Shown: piece after piece, positions 1 through 6,419 of the stretch | Position numbering within the stretch: position 1 is the stretch's first letter | How the letters are laid out: every line of letters starts with the position of its first letter | Source: CAZMCT01 sp964564785 | GTDB taxonomy: Bacteria; Planctomycetota; Phycisphaerae; UBA1845; Fen-1342 | Direction: 5' to 3' | DNA length: 37,925 nucleotides | Assembly: GCA_964564785.1 (NCBI GenBank) | Contig: CAZMCT010000023.1 | Span: 1 to 37,925, forward strand | Made by a program: the position numbers and the translations under genes | Notes under the pieces: model-generated | Told to the model about the DNA's origin: nothing | What the model saw: the letters and a program-made list of their open reading frames with translations, nothing else | Database searches by the model: none

Positions 1-2
1 AC

Positions 3-545
3 GATTCTACCACAAACCCGCCGCGTCGGCGGCTTTCGGACATTCTCGCCAACGGGCAATGCGGAACCCTGCGCGATGCGTGGAACCGCACGGAAGCCGC
101 GGCGGACTTCGCACCGCTGCCGGCCGGAACCTACGAATGCCACGTTCATAGCGTCGAACTGTTCAACGCCCGGACCGGAACGCCGGGCGTGAAGATTCGC
201 TTCGACGTGTGCGAAGGCGAGCACGCCGGACGGGCGCTGTTTCACGATTGCTGGCTCACGCCGGCGGCGCTGCCGCAGACAAAGCGCGACTGCCTCAAGC
301 TCGGGCTCGACTCGCTCGACAAGCTCGAATCCGCGGCGGTTCCGCCGGGGCGCATCCGGTGCAAGGTGCGCGTGGCGCTGCGCCGCGACGATGACGGTAC
401 CGAGCGCAATCGTGTTACTCGTTTTGACGTGCTGCGCGTGGACGAACCCGAGCGCGACCCGTTCGCACCAACCGACGGTGCCGACGCGGGCGATGCGAGC
501 TTCGATTTCGGGGCGAACGCCAAGCCGGAAGGGGGTGCATCGTGA
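3..545 (+). CDS. DUF669-like element protein, 5' end outside window
   Basis: The reading frame is open from base 3 to the TGA at 543-545, so the gene runs in from the left edge; an internal GTG at 189 is not a convincing start because homology-like sequence continues upstream of it. Recognisable segments are LPAGTYECHVHSVEL, TPGVKIRFDVCEGEHAGR and HDCWLTPAALPQTKRD, which resemble the DUF669 single-strand-binding-like proteins of phages and of planctomycete integrative elements (from memory, no search). The tail is acidic and Asp/Gly rich. The stop overlaps the GTG start of the next gene (GTGA), and the start is preceded by GGAAGGGGG. By position next to primase and helicase genes it is probably an accessory replication or recombination protein; that role is inferred. 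Confidence 0.7.
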   Translation, partial: DSTTNPPRRRLSDILANGQCGTLRDAWNRTEAAADFAPLPAGTYECHVHSVELFNARTGTPGVKIRFDVCEGEHAGRALFHDCWLTPAALPQTKRDCLKLGLDSLDKLESAAVPPGRIRCKVRVALRRDDDGTERNRVTRFDVLRVDEPERDPFAPTDGADAGDASFDFGANAKPEGGAS

Positions 546-778
546 ACCGCGAAGCACTCGCCGACGCCGTGCGGTTCGCCGCGAAGGAACTCGGGAAGGA
601 AGGCGCCGTCGGACCGGGCGCAATCGAGCTTGTGGCCGTCTCGCTACGCGACGGACTCGCCGACGTGGCCGCCGCGATTCGCGACCTGGCCGAAGCGAAC
701 CGGGCCAACCTGGGCGACGTGGCCGACATGCTGCGGTGCCTGATCGAGGCGCAAGGGGCAGACCATGAACGCCGCTGA
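542..778 (+). CDS. Small hypothetical protein of the integrated element
   Basis: A 78-residue protein with a GTG start, preceded by a strong purine-rich ribosome site (GGAAGGGGG) and overlapping the stop of the gene before it. It overlaps the primase start at 765 by 14 bases. The sequence is mostly helical with alternating charged and alanine residues (LADVAAAIRDLAEANRANLGDVADMLRCLIEAQ), suggesting a short coiled coil or helical hairpin. I do not recognise the family. Tight overlaps on both sides argue that it is translated as part of the element's replication operon. Confidence 0.55.
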   Translation: MNREALADAVRFAAKELGKEGAVGPGAIELVAVSLRDGLADVAAAIRDLAEANRANLGDVADMLRCLIEAQGADHERR

Positions 779-1418
779 CTTCCGGTTCGGCTTCCGCGTG
801 CTGGGCGACTGTCGCCAGCCGCGCCGGCTGGTGGACTGGGAGCGCGCCTTTGCCGGTTACGCCGCGATCGACCCGAAGGCGGAGTGCCACCGCGAAGCGT
901 ACCTGAGCGCGTTTGTCTTCGACCGCGGCTTCGCCGAGCACCTGCGCGCGACCGGTTCGACCGCAGGCTTCGCGGGGGCGTGCTGGGCACCGTGGGTCTG
1001 GTTCGACGTTGACTGTGAAGGCGACCTGCCGGTGGCGCTGCACGATGCCCGCCGCTTGTGCGCGGTGCTCACGGACTCGCTCGGCATCGCCGAAGATGAC
1101 GTGCTCGCTTTCCTGAGCGGTGGCAAGGGGTTTCACCTGGGCATTCCGTCGGCCTCGTGGCAACCGGCGCCCGGGCTCGACTTCCACCGCATCGCCCGAC
1201 GCTTCGCCGAAGCCGCGGCCGAGCTTGCCGGGGTGACGATTGACGCGGGCGTGTACGACAAGGCGCGGTGCTTCCGGGCGCCGAACTCTCGGCATCCGAA
1301 AACCGGCTTGCACAAGCGGCGGCTGTCGGTCGATGAGCTGATGCACCTGGGCACCGATGCAATTCTCAAGCTCGCCGGGCAGCCCGCGGACTTCGAGGTT
1401 CCGGCGCCGACGTATTGA
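765..1418 (+). CDS. AEP-type primase, N-terminal part, ended by in-frame UGA
   Basis: This 217-residue frame looks like the catalytic domain of an archaeo-eukaryotic-type primase. WFDVDCEGD (about residues 78-86) gives the paired metal-binding aspartates, LSGGKGFHLGIP (about 117-128) matches the primase SGxxGxH motif, and CFRAPNSRHPKTGLHKRRL (about 170-188) matches the conserved Arg/Asn/His segment. In the element it would make primers for the helicase encoded two frames on. The frame ends at TGA 1416-1418, but the same frame continues without a shift into sequence that looks like the normal C-terminal half (1419-1832). The gene is therefore probably a full-length primase of about 355 codons cut by a nonsense change. 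The truncated product keeps all the catalytic motifs I can see. Confidence 0.7.
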   Translation: MNAADFRFGFRVLGDCRQPRRLVDWERAFAGYAAIDPKAECHREAYLSAFVFDRGFAEHLRATGSTAGFAGACWAPWVWFDVDCEGDLPVALHDARRLCAVLTDSLGIAEDDVLAFLSGGKGFHLGIPSASWQPAPGLDFHRIARRFAEAAAELAGVTIDAGVYDKARCFRAPNSRHPKTGLHKRRLSVDELMHLGTDAILKLAGQPADFEVPAPTY

Positions 1419-1832
1419 AGCGAGCCGGCGGCGGCGCTGTGGGCCGAAGCGGCTGCCCAAGTGCAACGCGAAACCGACGCCCGCGCCGGGCGCCTGGCGA
1501 GCGGCGACGCGCCGAACAAGCTCAACCGGGCGACACTCGACTTCATCCGCGAAGGCGCATCCGTGGGCGACCGGCACCGCTTGCTTTACTCGGCCGCTGC
1601 GAACCTGGCCGAACTGGGCGCGCCGTTGGCGCTCTGCGCATCGCTGCTCACTGAGGCGGCGCTTGACTGGGGGCTGACGCCGACGGACACCCGCCGGGCA
1701 ATCCAAAACGGCTGGGCGTCCGCACAGCCGGGCATCCGCGGCGTGTGCGGTACGTTCGGCGGCGAAGTAATCGCCGTGCAGCCGGCGCCGGCCGACACTT
1801 GGGCGAATGCCGGGAAGGGCGGTGCGCGGTGA
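1419..1832 (+). pseudogene. Primase C-terminal half, downstream of in-frame UGA
   Basis: In the same frame as the primase, immediately after TGA 1416-1418, the translation reads SEPAAALWAEAAAQ and then LNRATLDFIREGASVGDRHR, LLYSAAANLAELGAP and LTEAALDWGLTPTDTRRAI, a helical primase C-terminal region that I recall fused to this primase in related elements. The only in-frame start is GTG 1461, which has no Shine-Dalgarno sequence in front, so independent translation is unlikely. It ends at 1830-1832, overlapping the helicase start at 1829 (GTGA). Either the primase is broken, or the UGA is read through; the sequence cannot tell these apart. Confidence 0.6.
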
Positions 1833-2770
1833 ACGTGGCGGCGAAATATCAGACCGCGGCTGACGTGTTCGATGCGTGGCGCGACGCGCTGTTCAGCGGG
1901 GCTGCGCCGCCGCTTTACGCGGTTGGCACCGGCGCGCTTGCTACCGTCGAAATCGGGCCGGGCCGCGTGGTGCTGGTCGGCGGCTTGCCGGGCGGCGGCA
2001 AAACCGCGCTGGCGATGCAATGGGTAACCGACGCGCTGCGGGCGGTGCCGACGCTGCGGGCCGTGGTCGCGAACGTCGAAATGTCCGCTGCGGTGCTACT
2101 GGACCGCCAGCTTGCCCGGCTATCGGGCGTACCGCTCGACGCAATCGCCAAGCGGAAGCTCGGCGCCGAGCACGCCGACCGCATCGACCGCGGGCTTGCG
2201 ACGCTCGAATCCGTGGCCGAGCGGCTGGCGTTCGTCGCGCCGCCGTTCGACCTGGGCAACATCGCCGCAACGGCCGATGACTTCGGCGGTGCCTTGCTGA
2301 CGCTGGACTACCTGCAACGCATCCGGCCGCCGGGCGAGCACGCCGACAAGCGCGGCTCGGTCGATGCCCTGATGGACTACCTGCGCCAATTCGCGGATGC
2401 CGGCTGTGCGGTGCTGGCGGTGTCCGCGGTGGCGCGGACGAAAGACAAGCGCGGGCGTTCATCCTACGTGGGCGACGGGCTGAGCTTGGCGAGCTTCCGC
2501 GAAAGCTCGGAACTCGAATACGGGGCCGACACGGCTTACGTGCTGGTGCCGGACCGCGACGATCCCGAAGCCGTGACGCTACGCTGCCTGAAGCACCGGC
2601 ACGGCGAGCCGGTGGACGTGAACTTGCGTTTCGAGCGGTGTATTCAATCGTTCCGCCCGACCGAGCCGGGGCCGGCAACGCCGGCGGACCGCGGCAAGCT
2701 CACGGCATCGCTGCGGGCCTTGTGGGGCTCGACGCCCGCGGCGGCGGACGATGACGGGGGCGATGAATGA
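1829..2770 (+). CDS. DnaB/RecA-like replicative helicase ATPase
   Basis: A 313-residue protein beginning at GTG 1829, which overlaps the previous stop and has GGGAAGGG upstream; a longer frame from 1745 is out of register with this context. The Walker A motif is GGLPGGGKTALAMQ (about residues 51-64) and the Walker B-like strand is ALLTLDYLQRIRPPG (about 155-170), followed by a sensor-like serine region (VSAVARTKDKRG) and SSELEYGADTAYVLV, as in the C-terminal ATPase domain of DnaB-type helicases. The N-terminal primase-binding domain of full-size DnaB is absent, so this is the short single-domain form found in phages and elements. It probably unwinds DNA during replication of the element together with the upstream primase. 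Confidence 0.75.
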   Translation: MNVAAKYQTAADVFDAWRDALFSGAAPPLYAVGTGALATVEIGPGRVVLVGGLPGGGKTALAMQWVTDALRAVPTLRAVVANVEMSAAVLLDRQLARLSGVPLDAIAKRKLGAEHADRIDRGLATLESVAERLAFVAPPFDLGNIAATADDFGGALLTLDYLQRIRPPGEHADKRGSVDALMDYLRQFADAGCAVLAVSAVARTKDKRGRSSYVGDGLSLASFRESSELEYGADTAYVLVPDRDDPEAVTLRCLKHRHGEPVDVNLRFERCIQSFRPTEPGPATPADRGKLTASLRALWGSTPAAADDDGGDE

Positions 2771-3204
2771 CCGACCCGCGCATCATCCCGCCGGGCGAAG
2801 TGCTCCCGCCGATGGACCTGGGCGAGCGTCACGCACGCCGCAACGGGCGCGCTCCGACGGATGCCGAGCCGAAGCCGAAGCCGAAGCGGAAACCCGGCCG
2901 GGGCGGCGGCGCTGTGCGGCGGCGGTTCGCGCTGCTGAATGCGTTTGTCGATTGCGAGCTTGCCCGGCTGGGGCCGGTTGATGTGGCGATATGGCTCGTG
3001 CTCTATCGGCACGGCCGGCGGGACGGCACCGCGACGGCTGCGGCGTCCGACCTTGCGCGACGGACGGGATACCGCGACGCCGCGGTACGGCGAGCGCTTC
3101 GGCGGCTTCGGGACCGTGGGCTTATCGACCGGGTGAAGCGCGGTACGCTGGCCGGCGGACCGAGCGCTTACCGCTTACTGATGCCGTCCGGGGGTGCATC
3201 ATGA
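2767..3204 (+). CDS. Winged-helix DNA-binding protein of the element
   Basis: A 145-residue protein whose ATG overlaps the helicase stop (ATGA). The first ~50 residues are disordered and basic, with the repeat EPKPKPKRKPGRGGG. The C-terminal ~95 residues read as a winged helix: FALLNAFVDCELARLGPVDVA, WLVLYRHGRRDGTATAAASDL, ARRTGYRDAAVRRALRRLRDR, GLIDRVKRG. This is the layout of replication-initiator-like or MarR-like helix-turn-helix proteins in integrative elements. The palindrome block immediately downstream (3206-3336) is an obvious candidate binding site, so the protein may be an initiator or a repressor; which one cannot be decided here. Confidence 0.65.
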   Translation: MTDPRIIPPGEVLPPMDLGERHARRNGRAPTDAEPKPKPKRKPGRGGGAVRRRFALLNAFVDCELARLGPVDVAIWLVLYRHGRRDGTATAAASDLARRTGYRDAAVRRALRRLRDRGLIDRVKRGTLAGGPSAYRLLMPSGGAS

Positions 3205-3205
3205 C

Positions 3206-3336
3206 CGGCACCGGGGTGCCGCTGATAAACCGGCACTGCCGTGCCGCTCACTGCGGCACCGGGGTGCCGGTATCACAGTGTACCCTATACGGGTACACAC
3301 ACACACGCGGTTACCCTGTGTGGGGTACCGCGTGTG
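3206..3336. repeat. Cluster of nested palindromes (operator- or iteron-like)
   Basis: Three 16-bp palindromes with arms CGGCAC/GTGCCG start at 3206, 3231 and 3254, spaced 25 and 23 bp. They are followed by a palindrome at 3278-3298 (arms GTGTACCC and GGGTACAC, 5-bp centre) and a larger hairpin at 3302-3336 whose left arm (3302-3316) pairs with GGGTACCGCGTGTG (3323-3336) apart from one bulged T. A CA dinucleotide run lies between the last two. The block sits between the winged-helix gene and the HTH/integrase genes. Regular spacing near two helical turns fits cooperative protein binding, either an operator for the HTH genes or iterons of a replication origin. Confidence 0.6.
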
Positions 3337-3380
3337 AGGGAAAGACGGAATCCGGGCTTGACGGACCACCCGGCCCGGCG

Positions 3381-3394
3381 GTAAGATAGCTTAC
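3381..3394. promoter_or_regulatory. Short inverted repeat before the HTH gene
   Basis: The sequence GTAAG-ATAG-CTTAC is a perfect 5-bp inverted repeat ending directly before ATG 3395 and 21 bp before the preferred HTH start at 3416. It could be an autoregulatory site for the HTH protein. Its small size makes chance occurrence possible. Confidence 0.3.
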
Positions 3395-3415
3395 ATGGGA
3401 AGGCGGACACACACA

Positions 3416-3610
3416 ATGAGCGAGCTTCTACGGGCGGCGCTGGCCGAAGGGGGCGAATCACTGAACGCGATACAGCGGGCGACGGGCATCAAAAGGCAAT
3501 CGCTGGCAACGTTTCTTCGCGGTGAATCGACGTTGCGGCTCGATGCGGCCGACCGACTCGCCGCGCACTTCGGGATCGAGTGCCGGCGCGTACGTCGGCG
3601 GAAAAGGTGA
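3416..3610 (+). CDS. Small HTH protein (excisionase/Cro-like)
   Basis: A 64-residue protein from MSELLRAALAEGGE to RRKR. The segment SLNAIQRATGIKRQSLATFLRGESTLRLDAADRLAAHFGI is a classic XRE/Cro-type helix-turn-helix with recognition helix around KRQSLATFLRG. I prefer ATG 3416, which has GGGAAGG about 12 bases upstream; ATG 3395 would add seven residues (MGRRTHT) but has no ribosome site. The stop is three bases before the integrase start, and AAAGGTGA at the end of this gene doubles as the integrase ribosome site, so the two are translationally linked. Small HTH genes in this position usually control integration or excision. Confidence 0.75.
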   Translation: MSELLRAALAEGGESLNAIQRATGIKRQSLATFLRGESTLRLDAADRLAAHFGIECRRVRRRKR

Positions 3611-3613
3611 ATC

Positions 3614-5578
3614 ATGGGCACGGTTTACCGCGAAACCTTCACAAAGCCGCTGCCGTCGGGGGCTGAGTTGTTCACGCGCAAGGGCGAGCGCTTCGCCCGC
3701 TGGCCCGACCGCCGGGGCCGCAAGCGCACCGCGAAGGTGACGACGCCGACCGACGGCGAGTACGCCGGCACCGACCGCGTACTTGTCGAAGCGCGAACGT
3801 TCACGGCCAAGTACCGCAACGCGGCCGGGCAAGTGTGCAAGGCGGCGACCGGCTGCCGCGACCGCGACGCCGCGCTGATCGTGCTGGCAGAGCTGGAAAA
3901 GCGGGCCGAGCGGGTGCGGTGCGGCTCGCTTACCGCGGCGGAAGATGCGGTGCTCGACCACCGGACTACCGCGCTGGCGACGCACGTTGACGCCTACCTT
4001 GAGCACCTGGGCACGAAACGCGGCAAGGGCGGGAAGCCGCGGACGAATGCGGCGCATGTCCGCAACGCCCGGTTCCGCCTCAAGCGCATCATCGCTGATT
4101 GCGGCTTCGCGTTGCTGCGCGACCTGAGCCGGCCGGCGCTTGAGAAATGGGCGAACGCTCGGGAAGCCGAAGGGATGCCGGCCAACACATTGAACGGCTA
4201 CCTTTTGGCGGCGTGCGCCTTCGGCAATTGGTGCGTCGATACGAACCGCCTGACGGTCAATCCCTTCGCCCGCCCGCCGAAGCGTGACGGCAAAGCCGAT
4301 CAACGCCGGCCGCGTCGGGCACTGACGGAAGATGAGCTGCGCCGGCTGCTTATTGCGGCCCGCCTGCGACCGTTAGCCGAGTACGGCCGGCCGACGGTGA
4401 AGCTGGCCGACGCCGGCAAGCGTGAAAACAAGCGCAGCCGGCGGACCTGGGCGCGGGCGCCGCTGACGTTCGACGCGCTCGAAGCCGCCGCGGCGCGGGC
4501 CCGCGAAGTGTTGGCCGGCCGGCCGGGCTTCGTCGCCAAGCTCGAACGCCGCGGCCGGGAGCGGGCGTTGATCTATAAGGCGCTGGTCCTGACGGGGCTA
4601 CGGAAGGGCGAGCTTGCGTCGCTGACGGTTGGCCAGCTTGTGCTTGACGGGCCGCAACCGTACGTCGCGCTCGCCGCGGCGGACGCGAAATCCGGGCACG
4701 CGGCGGAAATCCCGCTGCGGGCCGACCTGGTTGACGACCTGCGGGCGTGGCTGGCGGAACGGCTTGACGCGGCGCGGGCCGCAGCACGGGCGAAGGGGTT
4801 GCCGCTGCCGGCGCGGTTGCCGGACGATGCGCCGCTGTTCAACGTGCCGGCTGACCTTGTGCGGGCGTTCGACCGCGACCTTCGCGTTGCCGGCATACCG
4901 AAGCGCGACGACCGCGGGCGGGTGCTCGACATTCACGCCTTGCGGCACACGTTCGGAACGCACTTGAGCAAGGGCGGCGTGGCGCCGCGGATCGCACAAG
5001 CGGCGATGCGGCACAGCACGCTTGAACTCACGATGAACGTGTACACGGACCCGCGGCTACTCGACGTGGCCGGGGCGCTCGACGCGCTGCCGGCGCTCCC
5101 GCCGATTGACCGGCCGGACATTCAGCGGGCGAAGGCGACCGGCACGGACGGCACGCGAACGCTCCCAGGGGACGACGTCGCCAAAAGCGACCTGGCGAAG
5201 GCGACCGGCACGGACGGCGGCGCAACTGACGGCCGTGGGTTGCCGGGACCGGTTTTGTCCGAAGAAAACGCAATCCCGCGTTCCGAACGCTTGTACCAGA
5301 AATCGACCGCCGAAACAGGAAACGGGAATTCAGCCTACGCGAAATACGGCACTTACGCGCCGCGAACGCTTGTACCAACGCTTGTACCAGCTTCCGGCTT
5401 TTCATGCATGAACGAGGCACAAGCTGGCACAAGCGGCGATGATCGGCTTTCGGGCGGGACTGCTGTAAGTGCCGGGATGGAAAGGACTTGCGGTGACATG
5501 TCGCGTCATGGCCCAAAGCCACCGCGGGGACTCGAACCCCGAACCTGCGGTTTACAAAACCGCTGCTCTGCCAATTGA
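3614..5578 (+). CDS. int: Tyrosine recombinase integrase ending inside tRNA-Thr
   Basis: A 654-residue tyrosine recombinase. The N-terminal ~100 residues may be an arm-binding domain; the core-binding SAM-like domain spans about 115-225 (VDAYLEHLG to NPFARPP); the catalytic domain covers about 310-490. Visible catalytic residues are Arg330 (TGLRKGEL), His441 and Arg444 (HALRHTFGTH), His467 (MRHSTLE) and Tyr477 (NVYTDP), a complete set. There is a C-terminal extension of ~160 residues, unusual for the family. It contains a 25-bp direct repeat (5128-5152 and 5194-5218), five copies of a 10-bp motif (5289-5434), and finally RGLEPRTCGLQNRCSAN, which is read from the antisense of the tRNA-Thr gene. 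Integration at the tRNA 3' end would restore both the tRNA and the end of this gene. Confidence 0.9.
   Translation: MGTVYRETFTKPLPSGAELFTRKGERFARWPDRRGRKRTAKVTTPTDGEYAGTDRVLVEARTFTAKYRNAAGQVCKAATGCRDRDAALIVLAELEKRAERVRCGSLTAAEDAVLDHRTTALATHVDAYLEHLGTKRGKGGKPRTNAAHVRNARFRLKRIIADCGFALLRDLSRPALEKWANAREAEGMPANTLNGYLLAACAFGNWCVDTNRLTVNPFARPPKRDGKADQRRPRRALTEDELRRLLIAARLRPLAEYGRPTVKLADAGKRENKRSRRTWARAPLTFDALEAAAARAREVLAGRPGFVAKLERRGRERALIYKALVLTGLRKGELASLTVGQLVLDGPQPYVALAAADAKSGHAAEIPLRADLVDDLRAWLAERLDAARAAARAKGLPLPARLPDDAPLFNVPADLVRAFDRDLRVAGIPKRDDRGRVLDIHALRHTFGTHLSKGGVAPRIAQAAMRHSTLELTMNVYTDPRLLDVAGALDALPALPPIDRPDIQRAKATGTDGTRTLPGDDVAKSDLAKATGTDGGATDGRGLPGPVLSEENAIPRSERLYQKSTAETGNGNSAYAKYGTYAPRTLVPTLVPASGFSCMNEAQAGTSGDDRLSGGTAVSAGMERTCGDMSRHGPKPPRGLEPRTCGLQNRCSAN
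5286..5434. repeat. Candidate integrase arm-type sites
   Basis: GCTTGTACCA occurs three times in direct orientation at 5289-5298, 5368-5377 and 5380-5389, each preceded by AAC, and twice inverted as TGGCACAAGC (5425-5434, 9 of 10 bases) and AGGCACAAGC (5415-5424, 8 of 10). All lie 80-230 bp from the tRNA attachment region and inside the integrase C-terminal coding extension. Direct and inverted short repeats beside the core site are typical of the arm sites bound by tyrosine integrases. The identification is an inference from pattern and position. Confidence 0.5.
5517..5578. other. Element/chromosome junction (att site within tRNA-Thr)
   Basis: The element lies on the side of the tRNA 3' end and its integrase is the last gene before the tRNA, the standard geometry of an attachment site at a tRNA 3' half. 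The core identity block must lie within this stretch; its exact length needs the left end of the element, where a duplicate of the tRNA 3' segment should occur. That end is outside the window. Confidence 0.6.
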
Positions 5579-5589
5579 GCTACGGTGGC
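5517..5589 (-). tRNA. tRNA-Thr (anticodon UGU)
   Basis: On the minus strand the sequence folds into a full cloverleaf of 73 nt: acceptor stem GCCACCG/CGGTGGC (perfect 7 bp), D stem GCTC/GAGC, anticodon stem GCGGT/ACCGC with loop TTTGTAA (anticodon TGT, threonine), a 5-nt variable loop and T stem CGGGG/CCCCG with TTCGAGT loop. The discriminator base is U and CCA is not encoded. The 3' end faces the integrated element, and the integrase gene on the opposite strand covers 62 of its 73 bases, so this is the element's attachment site. The leader (5590-5640) is AT-rich compared with its surroundings. Confidence 0.97.
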
Positions 5590-5935
5590 AAGTATCTGTC
5601 CAACAATAAGTTAAAACAATTACTGGAACTGTTCGTCACCGATTACGGAAGCCGTCGCCACAGTCCTTGTGGCGCGTGAGTATACCACGCAACCTCTGTC
5701 GCCGCACCCGGAACGCGGTCATAGCGGTGGTTTTACGGACCGCAGGTTGGATCATCGCGGCCGGCGGTCGCACTTCAGCAGTGCCGACGCGCCCCAGGTT
5801 CCCGACGGCGTTGTCGCGTGAACAACGGCCGACGCGGCGTGCGCTTCCGAGCGCCCCCTCAGACTCCCTTCGCAGCAATCGGATGGGTACCGCCCCCACC
5901 TCGCGAGAATACGCCGCCGTCCGCCTCGACGACCG
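5590..5935. other. Non-coding stretch right of the tRNA
   Basis: It starts with about 45 AT-rich bases (5590-5635), unusual in this GC-rich window, probably the tRNA promoter region. The rest shows no frame with convincing protein character on either strand and no hairpin that I trust. Confidence 0.4.
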
Positions 5936-6285
5936 GTGGTGCCGCATGATGGATATCGCCCCCGAGTCGCGGGAGCACCGGACTTCAACGGCGTGCGCGG
6001 CTTCACGGCGAATAGTCTGGAAGGCGCGGGATACGCCGCCCCAATCAACCGCTTCTTCGAGGCGCACGGCCGCCCGGACACGCCGGTCATGCCGGCCTGC
6101 GAGCCAACGTTCCTCACGCTTCCGGGGAAGGTCGAGCGCGCGAAATCCTGTTTCTCGACGCATCCGGAGCCCGCCGCGGCTTCGACGATCGGGACATTCC
6201 CTTCCGCTTCGCGGCCGGCCCGAACGCCGGCAGACTGACGATCGTTGCCATCGCCGGCATGAAAAAGAACGCCCGGGATTCCTGA
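5936..6285 (+). pseudogene. Frameshifted remnant of an unidentified gene
   Basis: Protein-like sequence is read in one frame from 5936 (GAPDFNGVRGFTANSLEG, AAPINRFFEAHGRPDTPVM, EPTFLTLPGKVERA) and then in another frame from about 6142 (EILFLDASGARRGFDD, IPFRFAAGPNAGRLTIVA, GMKKNARDS) to a TGA at 6283-6285. The switch falls in a GCGCGCG run around 6137-6142, where an indel is plausible. No start with a ribosome site is visible. I do not recognise the family; the two halves read like one degraded protein. Confidence 0.35.
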
Positions 6286-6419
6286 CCGTGCACGATAGGG
6301 ACAGCGCGGACCCGACCGCGAAGACGCTCGTGAAGGAACCGCGCGCGGTCCGCCTCGCGCGGGTCTGCGACAGCATCGATTTGAGTGCGCTGGGGCTCGG
6401 ACGCGTGGCCGCGCTCGAT

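Noticed and set aside
3290..3336. CRISPR-like or terminator reading of the CA-rich hairpins
   Set aside because: Repeat units are palindromes of differing size without spacers, and no T tract follows, so neither CRISPR nor intrinsic terminator fits.
3201..3389. 62-codon ORF lying on the palindrome block
   Set aside because: Its sequence follows the DNA palindromes and the CA run; no protein character apart from the start context, so not annotated as a gene.
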